Shown here in pieces: positions 40,936 through 49,317 of a stretch of DNA of 64,000 bases. Location of the stretch: positions 620,001-684,000 of the forward strand of contig NZ_BNEA01000001.1 of NCBI RefSeq assembly GCF_016860525.1. Direction: 5' to 3'. The notes beneath the pieces are model-generated. The model made no database searches, was not told the DNA's origin, and saw nothing but the letters and a program-made list of their open reading frames with translations. The translations under genes and the position numbers were made by a program. Source of the DNA: Streptomyces rubradiris. Its GTDB lineage: Bacteria; Actinomycetota; Actinomycetes; Streptomycetales; Streptomycetaceae. The stretch's first letter is position 1. The number at the start of each line of letters is the position of its first letter.

Positions 40936-41529
40936 TCAGACCATGCGTCCCCACTGCGGGCCGAGGCGGGCCCATTCCGTGTCCCACGCCCGCATGCGGC
41001 GGCGCTCCAGGCGGCCCCGTACGGCCAGGCCCGCGACGCAGGGCACGGCGGCGGCGCTCACACCGACCAGGAGGCCGATCAGGGTGGCCCGTAAGGCGGC
41101 CTCGGAGGCGCCGACGGGGCGGTCGACGAGCCGGCCCCGCTGGTCGGTCCAGACGGTGACCGGCGTGCCGGGCCCGCTGCCGGAGCGCACCCGGATCCGG
41201 CCGGTGTGGGAGGAGCCGTCGGCCGCCGTCCAGCGGACCTCGGTCAGGTCCCGCTCCCCCGCCGAGGCACGGTCCTCCCGCGCGGCGGACTTCGCCGGGA
41301 CCGGCGTCACCACCCGGGCCACGGTGGGCCGCCGCAGGGCCCGTTCGCGCGCGAGCCCGTGCTCCACCGCGCCGGCCGCCGTCAGGCCCGCCAGCACTCC
41401 CGCCAGGACGGTCAGCAGGAAGGCGCCGAGCACCACCCATGCCTCCACCACGTCGGCCCGGCGCCTGAGCGGGTTCCGCCGCCAGCGCCACAACCACACC
41501 TTCGGACCACGGAACGCCTTCAAGGGCAT
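40936..41529 (-). CDS. Rv1733c family membrane protein
   Basis: 197 residues. The N-terminal RNPLRRRADVVEAWV is the hallmark of the Rv1733c-like family, followed by a transmembrane helix (VVLGAFLLTVLAGVLAGL), an extracytoplasmic loop with WTAADGSSHTGRIRVRSGSGPGTPVTVWTDQRGRLVDRP, and a second helix (ATLIGLLVGVSAAAVPCVAGLAV) with a basic Arg-rich cytoplasmic tail. Family function unknown; in mycobacteria the homologue is a dormancy antigen. Monocistronic. Divergent from the BNR-repeat gene. Confidence 0.9.
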   Translation of the reverse strand: MPLKAFRGPKVWLWRWRRNPLRRRADVVEAWVVLGAFLLTVLAGVLAGLTAAGAVEHGLARERALRRPTVARVVTPVPAKSAAREDRASAGERDLTEVRWTAADGSSHTGRIRVRSGSGPGTPVTVWTDQRGRLVDRPVGASEAALRATLIGLLVGVSAAAVPCVAGLAVRGRLERRRMRAWDTEWARLGPQWGRMV

Positions 41530-41808
41530 CCATCCTCCTCACGAGCGCACCGACCGGCCGGACCGCCCCCTCCCGTACGGAAGGGATCGCTCCGCTGCTC
41601 ACGACGAGCCGTCACCCCGACGGTCGCACGAGACACCCCACTCGCGCAGGCGCATGCCGGAACGGAACCGGCCGATCTTCGCCACTGACCGATGACATGA
41701 GCCGTGAGCAGCGGGGATACCCATGGCGGGGGGATTGTCAGTGGTGGGGTGCACACTGGCCGACATCTGACGACTACGCGGACAACGGTGTCCCGGAGGT
41801 GATCGGCC
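41530..41808. promoter_or_regulatory. 279-bp divergent promoter region
   Basis: Contains an A+T-richer segment TTGTCAGTGGTGGGG near 41735 and a run of GA-rich sequence. I cannot assign exact hexamers. No gene is supported. Confidence 0.35.
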
Positions 41809-42897
41809 ATGGCCGAGGTACTGCTCGCGGTGGGAACCCGAAAGGGCTTGTTCATCGGGCGGCGACGGAGCGGCGGCCCCTGGGCGTTCGACGAACGTCC
41901 GTACTTCAACGCGCAGGCCGTGTACTCGGTCGCGATCGACACCCGGGCGTCCCGGCCCCGGCTGCTGGCGGGCGGCTCCAGCACACACTGGGGGCCGTCG
42001 GTGTTCCACTCCGACGACCTCGGCCGCACCTGGACCGAACCGGCCCGGCCCGCCGTGAAGTTCCCGAAGGACACCGGCGCCTCGCTGGAGCGCGTCTGGC
42101 AGCTGCACCCGTCCGCTGCCGAGCCGGACGTGGTGTACGCGGGCACGGAACCGGCCGCGCTGTACCGCTCGGAGGACCGCGGCGAGAGCTTCGTCCTGGT
42201 CCGGCCGCTGTGGGAGCACCCGTCCCGGTCCCGGTGGGTACCGGGCCTGGGCGGTGAGGGCCTGCACACGGTGCTCACCGACGCCCGCGATCCGCGGTCG
42301 GTGACGGTGGCCGTCTCGGCGGCGGGGGTGTTCCGCACGACGGACGGCGGCGCGAGCTGGGCGCCGGCCAACTCCGGGGTGTCGGCGGTGTTCCTGCCGG
42401 ACCCGTATCCGGAGTTCGGCCAGTGCGTGCACAAGGTCGCCAGGGACGCGCGCACCCCGGACCGGCTGTATCTCCAGAACCACTGGGGGGTGTACCGCAG
42501 CGACGACGGGGGCGCGCGGTGGACCGACATCGGCGCGGGCCTGCCGTCCACGTTCGGCTTCGCGGTGGCCGCCCACCCGCACCGGGGGGACACGGCGTAC
42601 GTCTTCCCGATCGACGCCGACGTCGACCGGGTGCCCGCCGGGCACCGCTGCCGGGTGTTCCGCACGGCCGACGCGGGCCGCTCCTGGGAACCGCTGGCCA
42701 AGGGCCTGCCGGAAGCGGACCACTACGGCACGGTGCTGCGGGACGCCCTGTGCACGGACGACCACGACCCCGCCGGGGTGTACTTCGGCAACCGCAACGG
42801 CGAGGTGTTCGCCTCCGCCGACGACGGCGACAGCTGGCACCGGCTGGCCGCCCACCTGCCGGACGTCCTGTGCGTACGAGCGGCGGTGATCGGCTGA
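41809..42897 (+). CDS. BNR/Asp-box repeat beta-propeller protein
   Basis: 362 residues. Several Asp-box motifs (S/T-x-D-x-G-x-x-W) appear: HSDDLGRTW, RSEDRGESF, RTTDGGASW, RSDDGGARW, RTADAGRSW and SADDGDSW, at roughly 55-60 residue steps, so a six-bladed propeller like sialidases and the WD40/YVTN/BNR group. The sialidase Arg triad and FRIP motif are absent, so it is not an active sialidase. No signal peptide, so cytoplasmic; its first strand VLLAVGTRKGLFIG is conserved in actinobacterial homologues. Likely a binding scaffold. A GAGG/AGGTGATC site precedes the ATG. Confidence 0.9.
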   Translation: MAEVLLAVGTRKGLFIGRRRSGGPWAFDERPYFNAQAVYSVAIDTRASRPRLLAGGSSTHWGPSVFHSDDLGRTWTEPARPAVKFPKDTGASLERVWQLHPSAAEPDVVYAGTEPAALYRSEDRGESFVLVRPLWEHPSRSRWVPGLGGEGLHTVLTDARDPRSVTVAVSAAGVFRTTDGGASWAPANSGVSAVFLPDPYPEFGQCVHKVARDARTPDRLYLQNHWGVYRSDDGGARWTDIGAGLPSTFGFAVAAHPHRGDTAYVFPIDADVDRVPAGHRCRVFRTADAGRSWEPLAKGLPEADHYGTVLRDALCTDDHDPAGVYFGNRNGEVFASADDGDSWHRLAAHLPDVLCVRAAVIG

Positions 42898-43041
42898 CCG
42901 GCCCGCGGACGGACCCGGCCGCACCGCCCCCGCGCGCACCGGCGGCGGGGCGGCCGGGCGGGCCGGTGCGGGTGGCCGGACCCGGTCGTGCTCCGGCCGT
43001 CGGTTGATCGGCGACGGGTGTACGGCAGTAGGGTGACGCCC

Positions 43042-43719
43042 GTGGCACCACGACCGTTGCATGAAATCGTCGAACCGGGCTGGGCGAAGGCCCTCGAACC
43101 CGTCGCGGGGAGGATCGCCGAAATGGGCGACTTCCTGCGCGCGGAGATCGCCGCGGGACGCACGTACCTCCCGTCCGGACCGAACGTCCTGCGGGCCTTC
43201 CAGCAGCCCTTCGACGAGGTACGCGTCCTGATCGTCGGTCAGGACCCGTACCCCACCCCCGGGCACGCGGTGGGGCTGTCGTTCTCCGTGGCCCCGGAGG
43301 TACGCCCGCTGCCGCCCAGCCTGATCAACATCTTCCGCGAGCTGCACAGCGACCTCGGGCTGCCGCAGCCGTCCACCGGGGATCTCACCCCGTGGACACA
43401 GCAGGGCGTCCTGCTGCTCAACAGGGCGCTGACCACCGCGCCGCGCAGCCCGGGGGCGCACCGGGGCAAGGGCTGGGAGGAGGTCACCGAGCAGGCGATC
43501 CGGGCGCTGGCGGCACGCGGGAAGCCACTGGTGTCCATCCTGTGGGGCCGCGACGCCCGCAACCTGCGTCCGCTGCTCGGCAGTCTGCCGGCGGTGGAGT
43601 CCGCGCACCCCTCGCCGATGTCGGCCGACCGCGGCTTCTTCGGCTCGCGCCCGTTCAGCCGGGCCAACGACCTGCTGATGCAGCAGGGCGGACAGCCGGT
43701 GGACTGGCGTCTGCCGTGA
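43042..43719 (+). CDS. ung: Uracil-DNA glycosylase (family 1)
   Basis: 225 residues from GTG 43042 (AGGG nine bases before; another GTG lies nine bases upstream). Water-activating motif [18 protein letters not shown] (Asp68 catalytic), the [30 protein letters not shown] helix, [16 protein letters not shown], and the DNA-intercalation motif [21 protein letters not shown] (core HPSPMS). It removes uracil from DNA in base excision repair. The stop overlaps the start of the next gene (GTGA), so the kinase-like gene is translationally coupled. Confidence 0.96.
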   Translation: MAPRPLHEIVEPGWAKALEPVAGRIAEMGDFLRAEIAAGRTYLPSGPNVLRAFQQPFDEVRVLIVGQDPYPTPGHAVGLSFSVAPEVRPLPPSLINIFRELHSDLGLPQPSTGDLTPWTQQGVLLLNRALTTAPRSPGAHRGKGWEEVTEQAIRALAARGKPLVSILWGRDARNLRPLLGSLPAVESAHPSPMSADRGFFGSRPFSRANDLLMQQGGQPVDWRLP

Positions 43720-44690
43720 CGGCTTCCGGGTATCTCGCCGTGGACTCCGGCGGTTCCGGCCTCCGGGTCGCCGTCGGTGTGCCCGGGCGGGAGCCCTCGG
43801 CGCGGGGCGAGACCCGGGAGCCGGTCCGTACCGGTGCCCGGGGCATCGACCCCGCCCACCTGATGGCCCAACTCGTCCCGGTGGCCCGCTCGCTGGCCGC
43901 CGAGGCGGGACTCGACGCCCTGCCCACGGCCGTCGTCGGGGCGGCCGGGTTCGCCAGCCTGGGCGACGCCCTGCGCGCCGAACTGCCCGGCGCCCTCGCC
44001 CGGGACCTGGGCGTGCGTGCCGTGGCGCTGGCCGCGGACGCCGTCACCGCGTACGTCGGCGCCCTCGGGCCGCGACCGGGCGCGGTGCTGGCCGCGGGCA
44101 CCGGACTGATCGCCGTCGGCACGGACCTGACGGGCTGGCGGCGGGCCGACGGCTGGGGGCACCTGCTGGGCGACTGCGGGGGCGGCGCCTGGATCGGGCG
44201 GGCCGGTCTGGAGGCCGCGCTGCGCGCCCACGACGGCCGCGACGGCGGTTCCGCACCGCTGCTGGCCCGCGCAGAGGAGCGGTTCGGCCCGGTGCGCGGC
44301 CTGCCCGGCCTGCTGTATCCCCGGGCCGACCGGGCCGCCGTACTGGCCTCGTTCGCGCCCGAGGTGGCCGCGTGCGCCGGGCACGACCCGGTCGCCGCGG
44401 AGGTCCTGCGCGCGGCGGCCCGGCACATGGCCGGCTCCGCCGCCGCCGTGTGCCCGTCCGACGGCGTCCCCGAAGTGGCGCTGACCGGCGGGCTGTTCAA
44501 GATGGGTGACCCGCTGCTCGTGCCGCTGCGCGAGGAGCTGGCGCGTCGGCTGCCGCATGCCCGGCAGGTGCCGGCCGAGGGGGACCCGCTGCACGGAGCG
44601 GTGCGGATCGCGACGGATCTGGCGACGGACCGGCTCACCCTGCCGGGGGATCCGGCGCTGCTGTGCGTGGTCCGCGACGGGAACGGCTGA
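43716..44690 (+). CDS. BadF/BadG/BcrA/BcrD-type ATPase (N-acetylglucosamine kinase-like)
   Basis: 324 residues. ASKHA fold: [16 protein letters not shown] (phosphate-1 loop, with Ser-Gly-Gly-Ser in place of the usual GGGGS/T), [10 protein letters not shown] (phosphate-2), [18 protein letters not shown] and [18 protein letters not shown] (adenosine loop). Typical of eukaryotic-type GlcNAc kinase/BadF ATPases. Its GTG overlaps the UDG stop, so the two genes form a small operon, a conserved-looking but unexplained pairing of DNA repair and sugar kinase. Confidence 0.88.
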   Translation: MTASGYLAVDSGGSGLRVAVGVPGREPSARGETREPVRTGARGIDPAHLMAQLVPVARSLAAEAGLDALPTAVVGAAGFASLGDALRAELPGALARDLGVRAVALAADAVTAYVGALGPRPGAVLAAGTGLIAVGTDLTGWRRADGWGHLLGDCGGGAWIGRAGLEAALRAHDGRDGGSAPLLARAEERFGPVRGLPGLLYPRADRAAVLASFAPEVAACAGHDPVAAEVLRAAARHMAGSAAAVCPSDGVPEVALTGGLFKMGDPLLVPLREELARRLPHARQVPAEGDPLHGAVRIATDLATDRLTLPGDPALLCVVRDGNG

Positions 44691-44755
44691 GGGTCCCGTC
44701 CGGGCGGTTCCGCCCCGGTGCCGGGTCATGCGTCCGGCATGTGCCCGGTCCGGGT

Positions 44756-44798
44756 GGTATCCGGTGCGTAACTCATCAGACAAAACCGGACGGATACC
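44756..44798 (+). promoter_or_regulatory. Long hairpin before the CbiX-like gene
   Basis: GGTATCCG (44756-44763) pairs with CGGATACC (44791-44798); further pairing GT/AC and CGG/CCG inside is possible. It lies in the 165-bp gap between the kinase stop and the CbiX-like start, 58 bp before the ATG. No cobalamin-riboswitch consensus was recognised. Confidence 0.45.
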
Positions 44799-44855
44799 GC
44801 TCACCTGCACCCTCCCCGAACGGAGGAGCTCACGAAACCAGTAACATGCGGCGCC

Positions 44856-45782
44856 ATGAGCTCCCCCACTGGACCCGCGTCCGGCCTGCCCGTACGAATG
44901 CCGCGCCCCCGCCAGCCCGGACGGCACCGCCGCCCGGAACCGCTGGTGGCTCCCGAGGGCGCGCCCGCGCTCGTCCTCGCGGTGCCCGGCGCGCCCAGCG
45001 CCGGCACGCGCGGCCTCGCCGAGGAGGTCGTGAGCATCGCCCGCTCCGAACTGCCCGGCCTGGATGCCCGGATCGGGTACGTGGACGGGGACGACACCGA
45101 GTTCCCCGCGCTCCGTTCCGTGCTGGCGCGCACCGCCGAGGAGCGCACCGCGCGGTACGAGCAGGCGGTCGCCGCCGGGGTCGAGGGGGTCACGGAGCCC
45201 GAGGGGCCGGCCGCCGTCGTCGTCCCGCTGCTGGCCGGTCCGGACAGCGCGCTGCTGCGGCGGATCCGGCAGGCCGTGATGGACAGCCGGGTCGCCGCCG
45301 AGCTGACCGATGTCCTCGGCCCGCACCCGCTGCTCGCCGAGGCGCTGCACGTGCGGCTGTCCGAGGCGGGTCTGGCCCGTGCCGACCGTGCCCGGCTGTT
45401 CACCGTGGCCACCGCCGCCGACGGCATCATCCTGGCGTCCGTGGGCGGCGAGGAGGCCGTGCAGGCGGCCGGGATCACCGGCATGCTGCTCGCCGCACGC
45501 CTGGCCGTGCCGGTGATGGCGGCGGCCCTGGACCAGGAGGGCTCCATCGCGTCCGTGGCCGAGCAGCTGCGTTCCGCGGGTTCGCAGGCGCTGGCCCTGG
45601 CGCCGTACCTGATCGGCCCGGAGATCGACCCGGAGCTGCTCACCGCGGCGGCCGAGGAGGCGGGCTGCGCGACGGCCGAGGCGCTGGGCGCGTACCCGGC
45701 GGTCGGCAAGCTCGCGCTCGCCAAGTACACGACGGCGCTGGGCATCGCCCCGCAGCAACCGCAGGGCGTCCCGGTCCGCTGA
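44856..45782 (+). CDS. CbiX/sirohydrochlorin-chelatase-like protein lacking catalytic histidines
   Basis: 308 residues. The fold is that of the two-domain class II chelatase (CbiX/SirB): strand ALVLAVPGAPSAGTRGLAEEV at the N-terminus of domain 1, PAAVVVPLLAGPDSALLRRIRQAV and LGPHPLLAEALHVRLSEAG (a well-conserved helix), LALAPYLIGPEIDPELLTAA in domain 2, and TTALGIAP at the end. In active enzymes the N-terminal strand carries HGS-x-D and the second motif GxHxxxDI. Here both motif histidines are replaced (VPGAPSAG, LAGPDSALLRR). So cobalt or iron insertion is doubtful. No cobalamin or siroheme gene is adjacent. Confidence 0.8.
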   Translation: MSSPTGPASGLPVRMPRPRQPGRHRRPEPLVAPEGAPALVLAVPGAPSAGTRGLAEEVVSIARSELPGLDARIGYVDGDDTEFPALRSVLARTAEERTARYEQAVAAGVEGVTEPEGPAAVVVPLLAGPDSALLRRIRQAVMDSRVAAELTDVLGPHPLLAEALHVRLSEAGLARADRARLFTVATAADGIILASVGGEEAVQAAGITGMLLAARLAVPVMAAALDQEGSIASVAEQLRSAGSQALALAPYLIGPEIDPELLTAAAEEAGCATAEALGAYPAVGKLALAKYTTALGIAPQQPQGVPVR

Positions 45783-45828
45783 TCCGCCGGTCACCGGCGC
45801 CACAGGGCTCAGGGCTCGCGTACGACAC

Positions 45829-45857
45829 CGGGCCCGCTCCTTCCCGGAGCGGGCCCG
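45829..45857. terminator. Terminator between CbiX-like and lactonase genes
   Basis: CGGGCCCGCTCC (45829-45840) pairs with GGAGCGGGCCCG (45846-45857), five-base loop. It serves two convergent genes. Confidence 0.88.
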
Positions 45858-45906
45858 TCGCCGTACCCGGGCGGCGCGGCGCCTCCCGGGCGGGCCGCTC
45901 CCGTTC

Positions 45907-46944
45907 TCAGCCGAAGACGACGCAGGAGGCGGCGGCGACCCGCACCGAGCCGTCGTAGCGGGGGATCCCCGTGGTCGGGTCCACGGCGAACCAGGAGACG
46001 TCGCCGGAGCGCTCGTTGGCCGCGTAGAGGAAGCCGCCGTGTTCGGCCAGCGCGCGCGGCCAGTGCCCGCCGCAGGGCACCGTGCCGGTCAGCCGGAGCC
46101 CGTCCGCCTCGACGGCGAGGACCGACAGGACGTCCTCGCCGCGGGTCGCGGTCCACACGAAGCGGCCGTCGGGAGAGACGACGATGCCGGAAGGGTAGGC
46201 GTCGCCGGCCGGCGCGTCGCGCAGCACGGGGACCTCGGTCAGGGGCCTGAGCGTGCCGCGCTCGGCGTCCCAGCGGCACACCGTGACCGTGGGGGTCAGT
46301 TCGTTGACCACGTAGGCGTGGCCGCCGTCCGGGTGGAAGGCGAGGTGGCGCGGTCCGGAGCCGGGGCGCAGGGCGAATTCGCGGTGGACGACGGGGCTGC
46401 CGTCCACCAGGGTGCACACCCGGACCGAGTCCGTCCCGAGGTCGACGCTGACGGCCCACCGGCCGCTGGGGTCGGGCTGCACCTGGTGGGCGTGCGGGCC
46501 GCGCTGCCGCCGGTCGTGCGGCCCGGAACCGGTGTGCTGGAGCCGTCCGGAGGGCGCGCCGGCGAGCGAGCCGTCCGGGCGCAGGGGTACGGCGGTGACG
46601 CTGCCGCAGCCGTAGTTGGCGGTCAGCACGTGCCCGGCGTACAGGCCGAGGTGGGTGGGGCCGCTGTCGCCCACCGGCACCGGGGCGCCCGCGGGTTCCG
46701 GCCGGTCCCCGGTGACACGGTAGGCGGCGACGGCCCCCTCGGAGGTCTCGCTGACCGCGTAGAGGGTGTGCCCGTCCGGTGCGAGGGCGAGGTAGGAGGG
46801 GTCGGGCACGTCCTTGACGGCGGACAGCAGAGTGAGGGCCCCGCCGCCCGGCGTGACCTCGGCGGTCACCAGTCCGGGGCCGCCCGCCGCCGTGAACGAT
46901 CCGATGAACGCCCGGCGCCTGCCCGCCCTGCCGTCCCCTGCCAC
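45907..46944 (-). CDS. Lactonase family beta-propeller (6-phosphogluconolactonase, PF10282 type)
   Basis: 345 residues starting with GTG 46944. Seven-bladed propeller: AFIGSFTAAGGPGLVTAEV, PSYLALAPDGHTLYAVSE, PTHLGLYAGHVLTANYGCGSVTAVPL, HAHQVQPDPSGRWAVSVDLGTDSVRV, PRHLAFHPDGGHAYVVNEL, PSGIVVSPDGRFVWTATRGEDVLSV and GHWPRALAEHGGFLYAANERSGDVSW. The HAHQ and RHLAFH positions are the family's active-site face. It may hydrolyse 6-phosphogluconolactone or other cyclic esters. No pentose-phosphate genes are adjacent. No signal peptide. Confidence 0.93.
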   Translation of the reverse strand: MAGDGRAGRRRAFIGSFTAAGGPGLVTAEVTPGGGALTLLSAVKDVPDPSYLALAPDGHTLYAVSETSEGAVAAYRVTGDRPEPAGAPVPVGDSGPTHLGLYAGHVLTANYGCGSVTAVPLRPDGSLAGAPSGRLQHTGSGPHDRRQRGPHAHQVQPDPSGRWAVSVDLGTDSVRVCTLVDGSPVVHREFALRPGSGPRHLAFHPDGGHAYVVNELTPTVTVCRWDAERGTLRPLTEVPVLRDAPAGDAYPSGIVVSPDGRFVWTATRGEDVLSVLAVEADGLRLTGTVPCGGHWPRALAEHGGFLYAANERSGDVSWFAVDPTTGIPRYDGSVRVAAASCVVFG

Positions 46945-47057
46945 CGCTGTCCCCTCTCGGTCGAGCCCGTCGAGCCGGTCCGGGGCCGACGGTAGCAGTC
47001 CCCGCCGCGCGGTCTAGACCAAGGGGCGGGGACCGGGCGGTTCGTGCCGTGCCGGGG

Positions 47058-47106
47058 CGCTCAGGCTTCGGCCGGCCGGGAGCGGGGTGACGCTCAGGCT
47101 TCGGCC
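47058..47106. repeat. Direct repeat at the end of the FUSC gene
   Basis: CGCTCAGGCTTCGGCC occurs at 47058-47073 and 47091-47106, 33 bp apart. The second copy contains the FUSC stop codon, so the gene end has been partly duplicated downstream. Confidence 0.7.
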
Positions 47107-48587
47107 AGCCTGGACCGGGACGGCGTGCGCAGCGGTTCCGCGAGGTCGGCGAGGGCGCGCTCCAGGCCGTGCAGATGGGCGAGGGCGGGTTCGGCGGGCG
47201 GTTCGGCGGGGTGCGCAACGGGTTCGGCGCGGCCGGCGGTGAGGGCCTCGACGGCCGCTTCCACCCGCCAGCAGGCGGCGGCGAGACGGGCGTCGTGCGA
47301 GGCCACGGGGTCGGCGGCGACCGCGACCAGGCCGCGGACCTCGCGGGCGCAGTCGTCGAGCAGCGCCAGGACCCGGCGGGCCCGCGCCTTGCGGGCCGGC
47401 ACCGGGTTCAGCGGGTGCACCAGCGGCGCCACCGACAGCCGTACCCGGCCGAGCAGCTGCTCCAGTTCGGCGACGCGCGGGGCGGGGTCGGCCGTGGCGG
47501 AGCCGGCCAGCCGGGCCGCGGCCTCGGCGGTGCAGGCGTGCACGCAGCGCAGGGCCCGCTGGATCCAGGCGTCGGTGGTGGCGTGCGTGGTGACCGGGAG
47601 CACGAACAGGACGGCGAGCGCGGCGCCGAGCGCGCCGACCCCGGTCTCGGCGAGCCGCAGCGCGAGCAGTCCGGGGCTGAGGACGCCGAGCAGGCCGTAG
47701 AGGGAGGTGGCGAGCAGGGTCACCCAGAGCATCATCCAGGTGTAGGAGACGGCGGCGGTGTAGAAGATGCCGAAGACGCAGACGGCGACGAGGACCGCCG
47801 TCGGGACGGGCGCGCCGTGCACGGGGACGGCGACGAGGAGGCCCAGGCCGATGCCGAGCACCGTGCCGAGGACCCGGCGGAAGCCGCGGACCAGGGTCTC
47901 GCCGCGCGAGGCGGTGTTGACGAAGATCCACCAGGTGGCGCCGACGGCCCAGTACCAGCGCTGTCCCGACACCAGCTGCCCCAGCACGAGCGCGAAGCCG
48001 GCCCCCGCGGTCGCCTGGACGGCCTGCCGGGTGGTCACCCGGGCGAGGCCGGTGCCGCCGAGCGGGGCGGGCGGTGCGGCGGCCGGGGCGAGCCGGCGCT
48101 CGTAGCACCACAGGCCGAAGCGGACGCCGGCCGCCGCGAGCACGGACAGCAGCACGGCGGCGTACAGCTCGGGCAGCTGGTCCGGGGTGGCGTGCAGGAA
48201 CTGGGCCACGAAGAAGGTCATGAAGGCGAACACGCCGAGGCTGTGCCCGCGCGGGCCCCACCGCCGGGCGTAGACGCCGGCGCCGGTGACGGCCAGGAAG
48301 GTCAGGTCCCGGGCCACGGGGTGGTCGTGCAGTCCGGCCGCGGCGGCGAGCACCGGGACGCCCACGACGGGCAGCAGGGCGGTGGTGACCGCCTGGCCGC
48401 GCACAGTGGGGTCGGCGACGGTGAACAGCGCGAGCAGCGCGGCGAGCCCTCCGGTGACCGCTCCGGGGAGGGAGTGTCCGGCCAGTCCGCAGACCACGAC
48501 CGCCAGCCCGATGCCGAGGACGGCCCGCGCGGCGAAACGCAACCGCGCCCGCCCCGGGTCCGGTGCCACGAACATCCTCTTCAGCAC
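47094..48587 (-). CDS. FUSC family membrane protein
   Basis: 497 residues from GTG 48587, chosen because GGGGAGGG lies just upstream and family homology begins with LKRMFVAPDPG; an ATG at 48659 would add 24 residues. Two membrane bundles with the FUSC signature GFRRVLGTVLGIGLGLLV and segments RAVLGIGLAVVVCGLAG, RGETLVRGFRR and YTWMMLWVTLLATSLYGLLG. The C-terminal cytoplasmic region is helical with two His/Cys sites. Unlike the FUSC at 20-21.7 kb, this one is divergent from an AsnC regulator, probably its controller. Export of organic acids is plausible. Confidence 0.88.
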   Translation of the reverse strand: MLKRMFVAPDPGRARLRFAARAVLGIGLAVVVCGLAGHSLPGAVTGGLAALLALFTVADPTVRGQAVTTALLPVVGVPVLAAAAGLHDHPVARDLTFLAVTGAGVYARRWGPRGHSLGVFAFMTFFVAQFLHATPDQLPELYAAVLLSVLAAAGVRFGLWCYERRLAPAAAPPAPLGGTGLARVTTRQAVQATAGAGFALVLGQLVSGQRWYWAVGATWWIFVNTASRGETLVRGFRRVLGTVLGIGLGLLVAVPVHGAPVPTAVLVAVCVFGIFYTAAVSYTWMMLWVTLLATSLYGLLGVLSPGLLALRLAETGVGALGAALAVLFVLPVTTHATTDAWIQRALRCVHACTAEAAARLAGSATADPAPRVAELEQLLGRVRLSVAPLVHPLNPVPARKARARRVLALLDDCAREVRGLVAVAADPVASHDARLAAACWRVEAAVEALTAGRAEPVAHPAEPPAEPALAHLHGLERALADLAEPLRTPSRSRLAEA

Positions 48588-48706
48588 TGCTGCCCTCCCC
48601 TGGGACCACCGATACGGAAAAGGCGCCGCGGAGATCCGCAGCGCCATTGACACGTCCATGAGAGCATCTCCGGGGTGACTGGCTCAAGTGAGCCCCGCTT
48701 CGCCGG

Positions 48707-48806
48707 ACCATTGGCCCAGTAGATGAACCACATTCACACCCACCGGAGCGCCAACGGGCCAGGTCGGAGGGCATGCGGGGCTCTGCCTCGGCTGGGCCAT
48801 TGGTAC
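48707..48806. promoter_or_regulatory. Pair of inverted AsnC-type boxes between FUSC and AsnC genes
   Basis: ACCATTGGCCCAGT (48707-48720) and GCTGGGCCATTGGTAC (48791-48806) carry the same element CTGGGCCAWTGGT in opposite orientations, about 70 bp apart. One lies upstream of each divergent gene. Multiple spaced half-palindromes are what Lrp/AsnC octamers bind. Confidence 0.7.
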
Positions 48807-48817
48807 AGTCGTCCATC

Positions 48818-49297
48818 ATGGCCGTGGACGAACTCGACACCCGCATCCTGCGGCTGCTCCTGGAGCAGCCGCGCACCAGCGTGCGCGAGTACGCCCGCAT
48901 CCTCGGCGTGGCCCGCGGCACCCTCCAGGCCCGCCTGGACCGGATGGAGCGGGACGGCGTGATCACCGGCACCGGCCCCTCCCTCTCCGCCGCCGCGCTG
49001 GGCCATCCGGTGCTGGCGTTCGTGCACATCGAGGTCACCCAGGGACACCTGGACGACGTGGGGGACGCGCTGGCCGCCGTGCCGGAGATCGTGGAGGCCT
49101 TCTCGATCACCGGCGGCGGGGACCTGCTGGCCCGGGTGGTGGGCCGGGACAACGCGCATCTGGAGGACGTGATCCAGAAGCTGATCAGCCTCCCGGGCGT
49201 GGTGCGCACCCGCACCGAGGTGGCACTGCGCGAGCGGGTCCCGTACCGGCTGCTGCCCCTGGTGGAGTCGGTGGGCCGGGCGACGGCACGCGGCTGA
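48818..49297 (+). CDS. Lrp/AsnC family transcriptional regulator
   Basis: 159 residues from ATG 48818. HTH: VDELDTRILRLLLEQPRTSVREYARILGVARGTLQARLDRMERDGVI (residues 2-50), then the RAM ligand domain (LAFVHIEVTQGHLDDV, GGGDLLARVVGRDNAHLEDVIQKLISLPGVVRTRTEVAL). RAM senses amino acids or derivatives and controls oligomerisation. Divergent from a FUSC exporter; likely regulates it and itself through the two inverted boxes upstream. Confidence 0.95.
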   Translation: MAVDELDTRILRLLLEQPRTSVREYARILGVARGTLQARLDRMERDGVITGTGPSLSAAALGHPVLAFVHIEVTQGHLDDVGDALAAVPEIVEAFSITGGGDLLARVVGRDNAHLEDVIQKLISLPGVVRTRTEVALRERVPYRLLPLVESVGRATARG

Positions 49298-49317
49298 CGG
49301 TTGGCATGCTGGGCGCC

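Noticed and set aside
44691..44855. Cobalamin riboswitch before the CbiX-like gene
   Set aside because: No B12-box or other consensus recognised; the region is too short for the full aptamer and the gene itself lacks the chelatase histidines.
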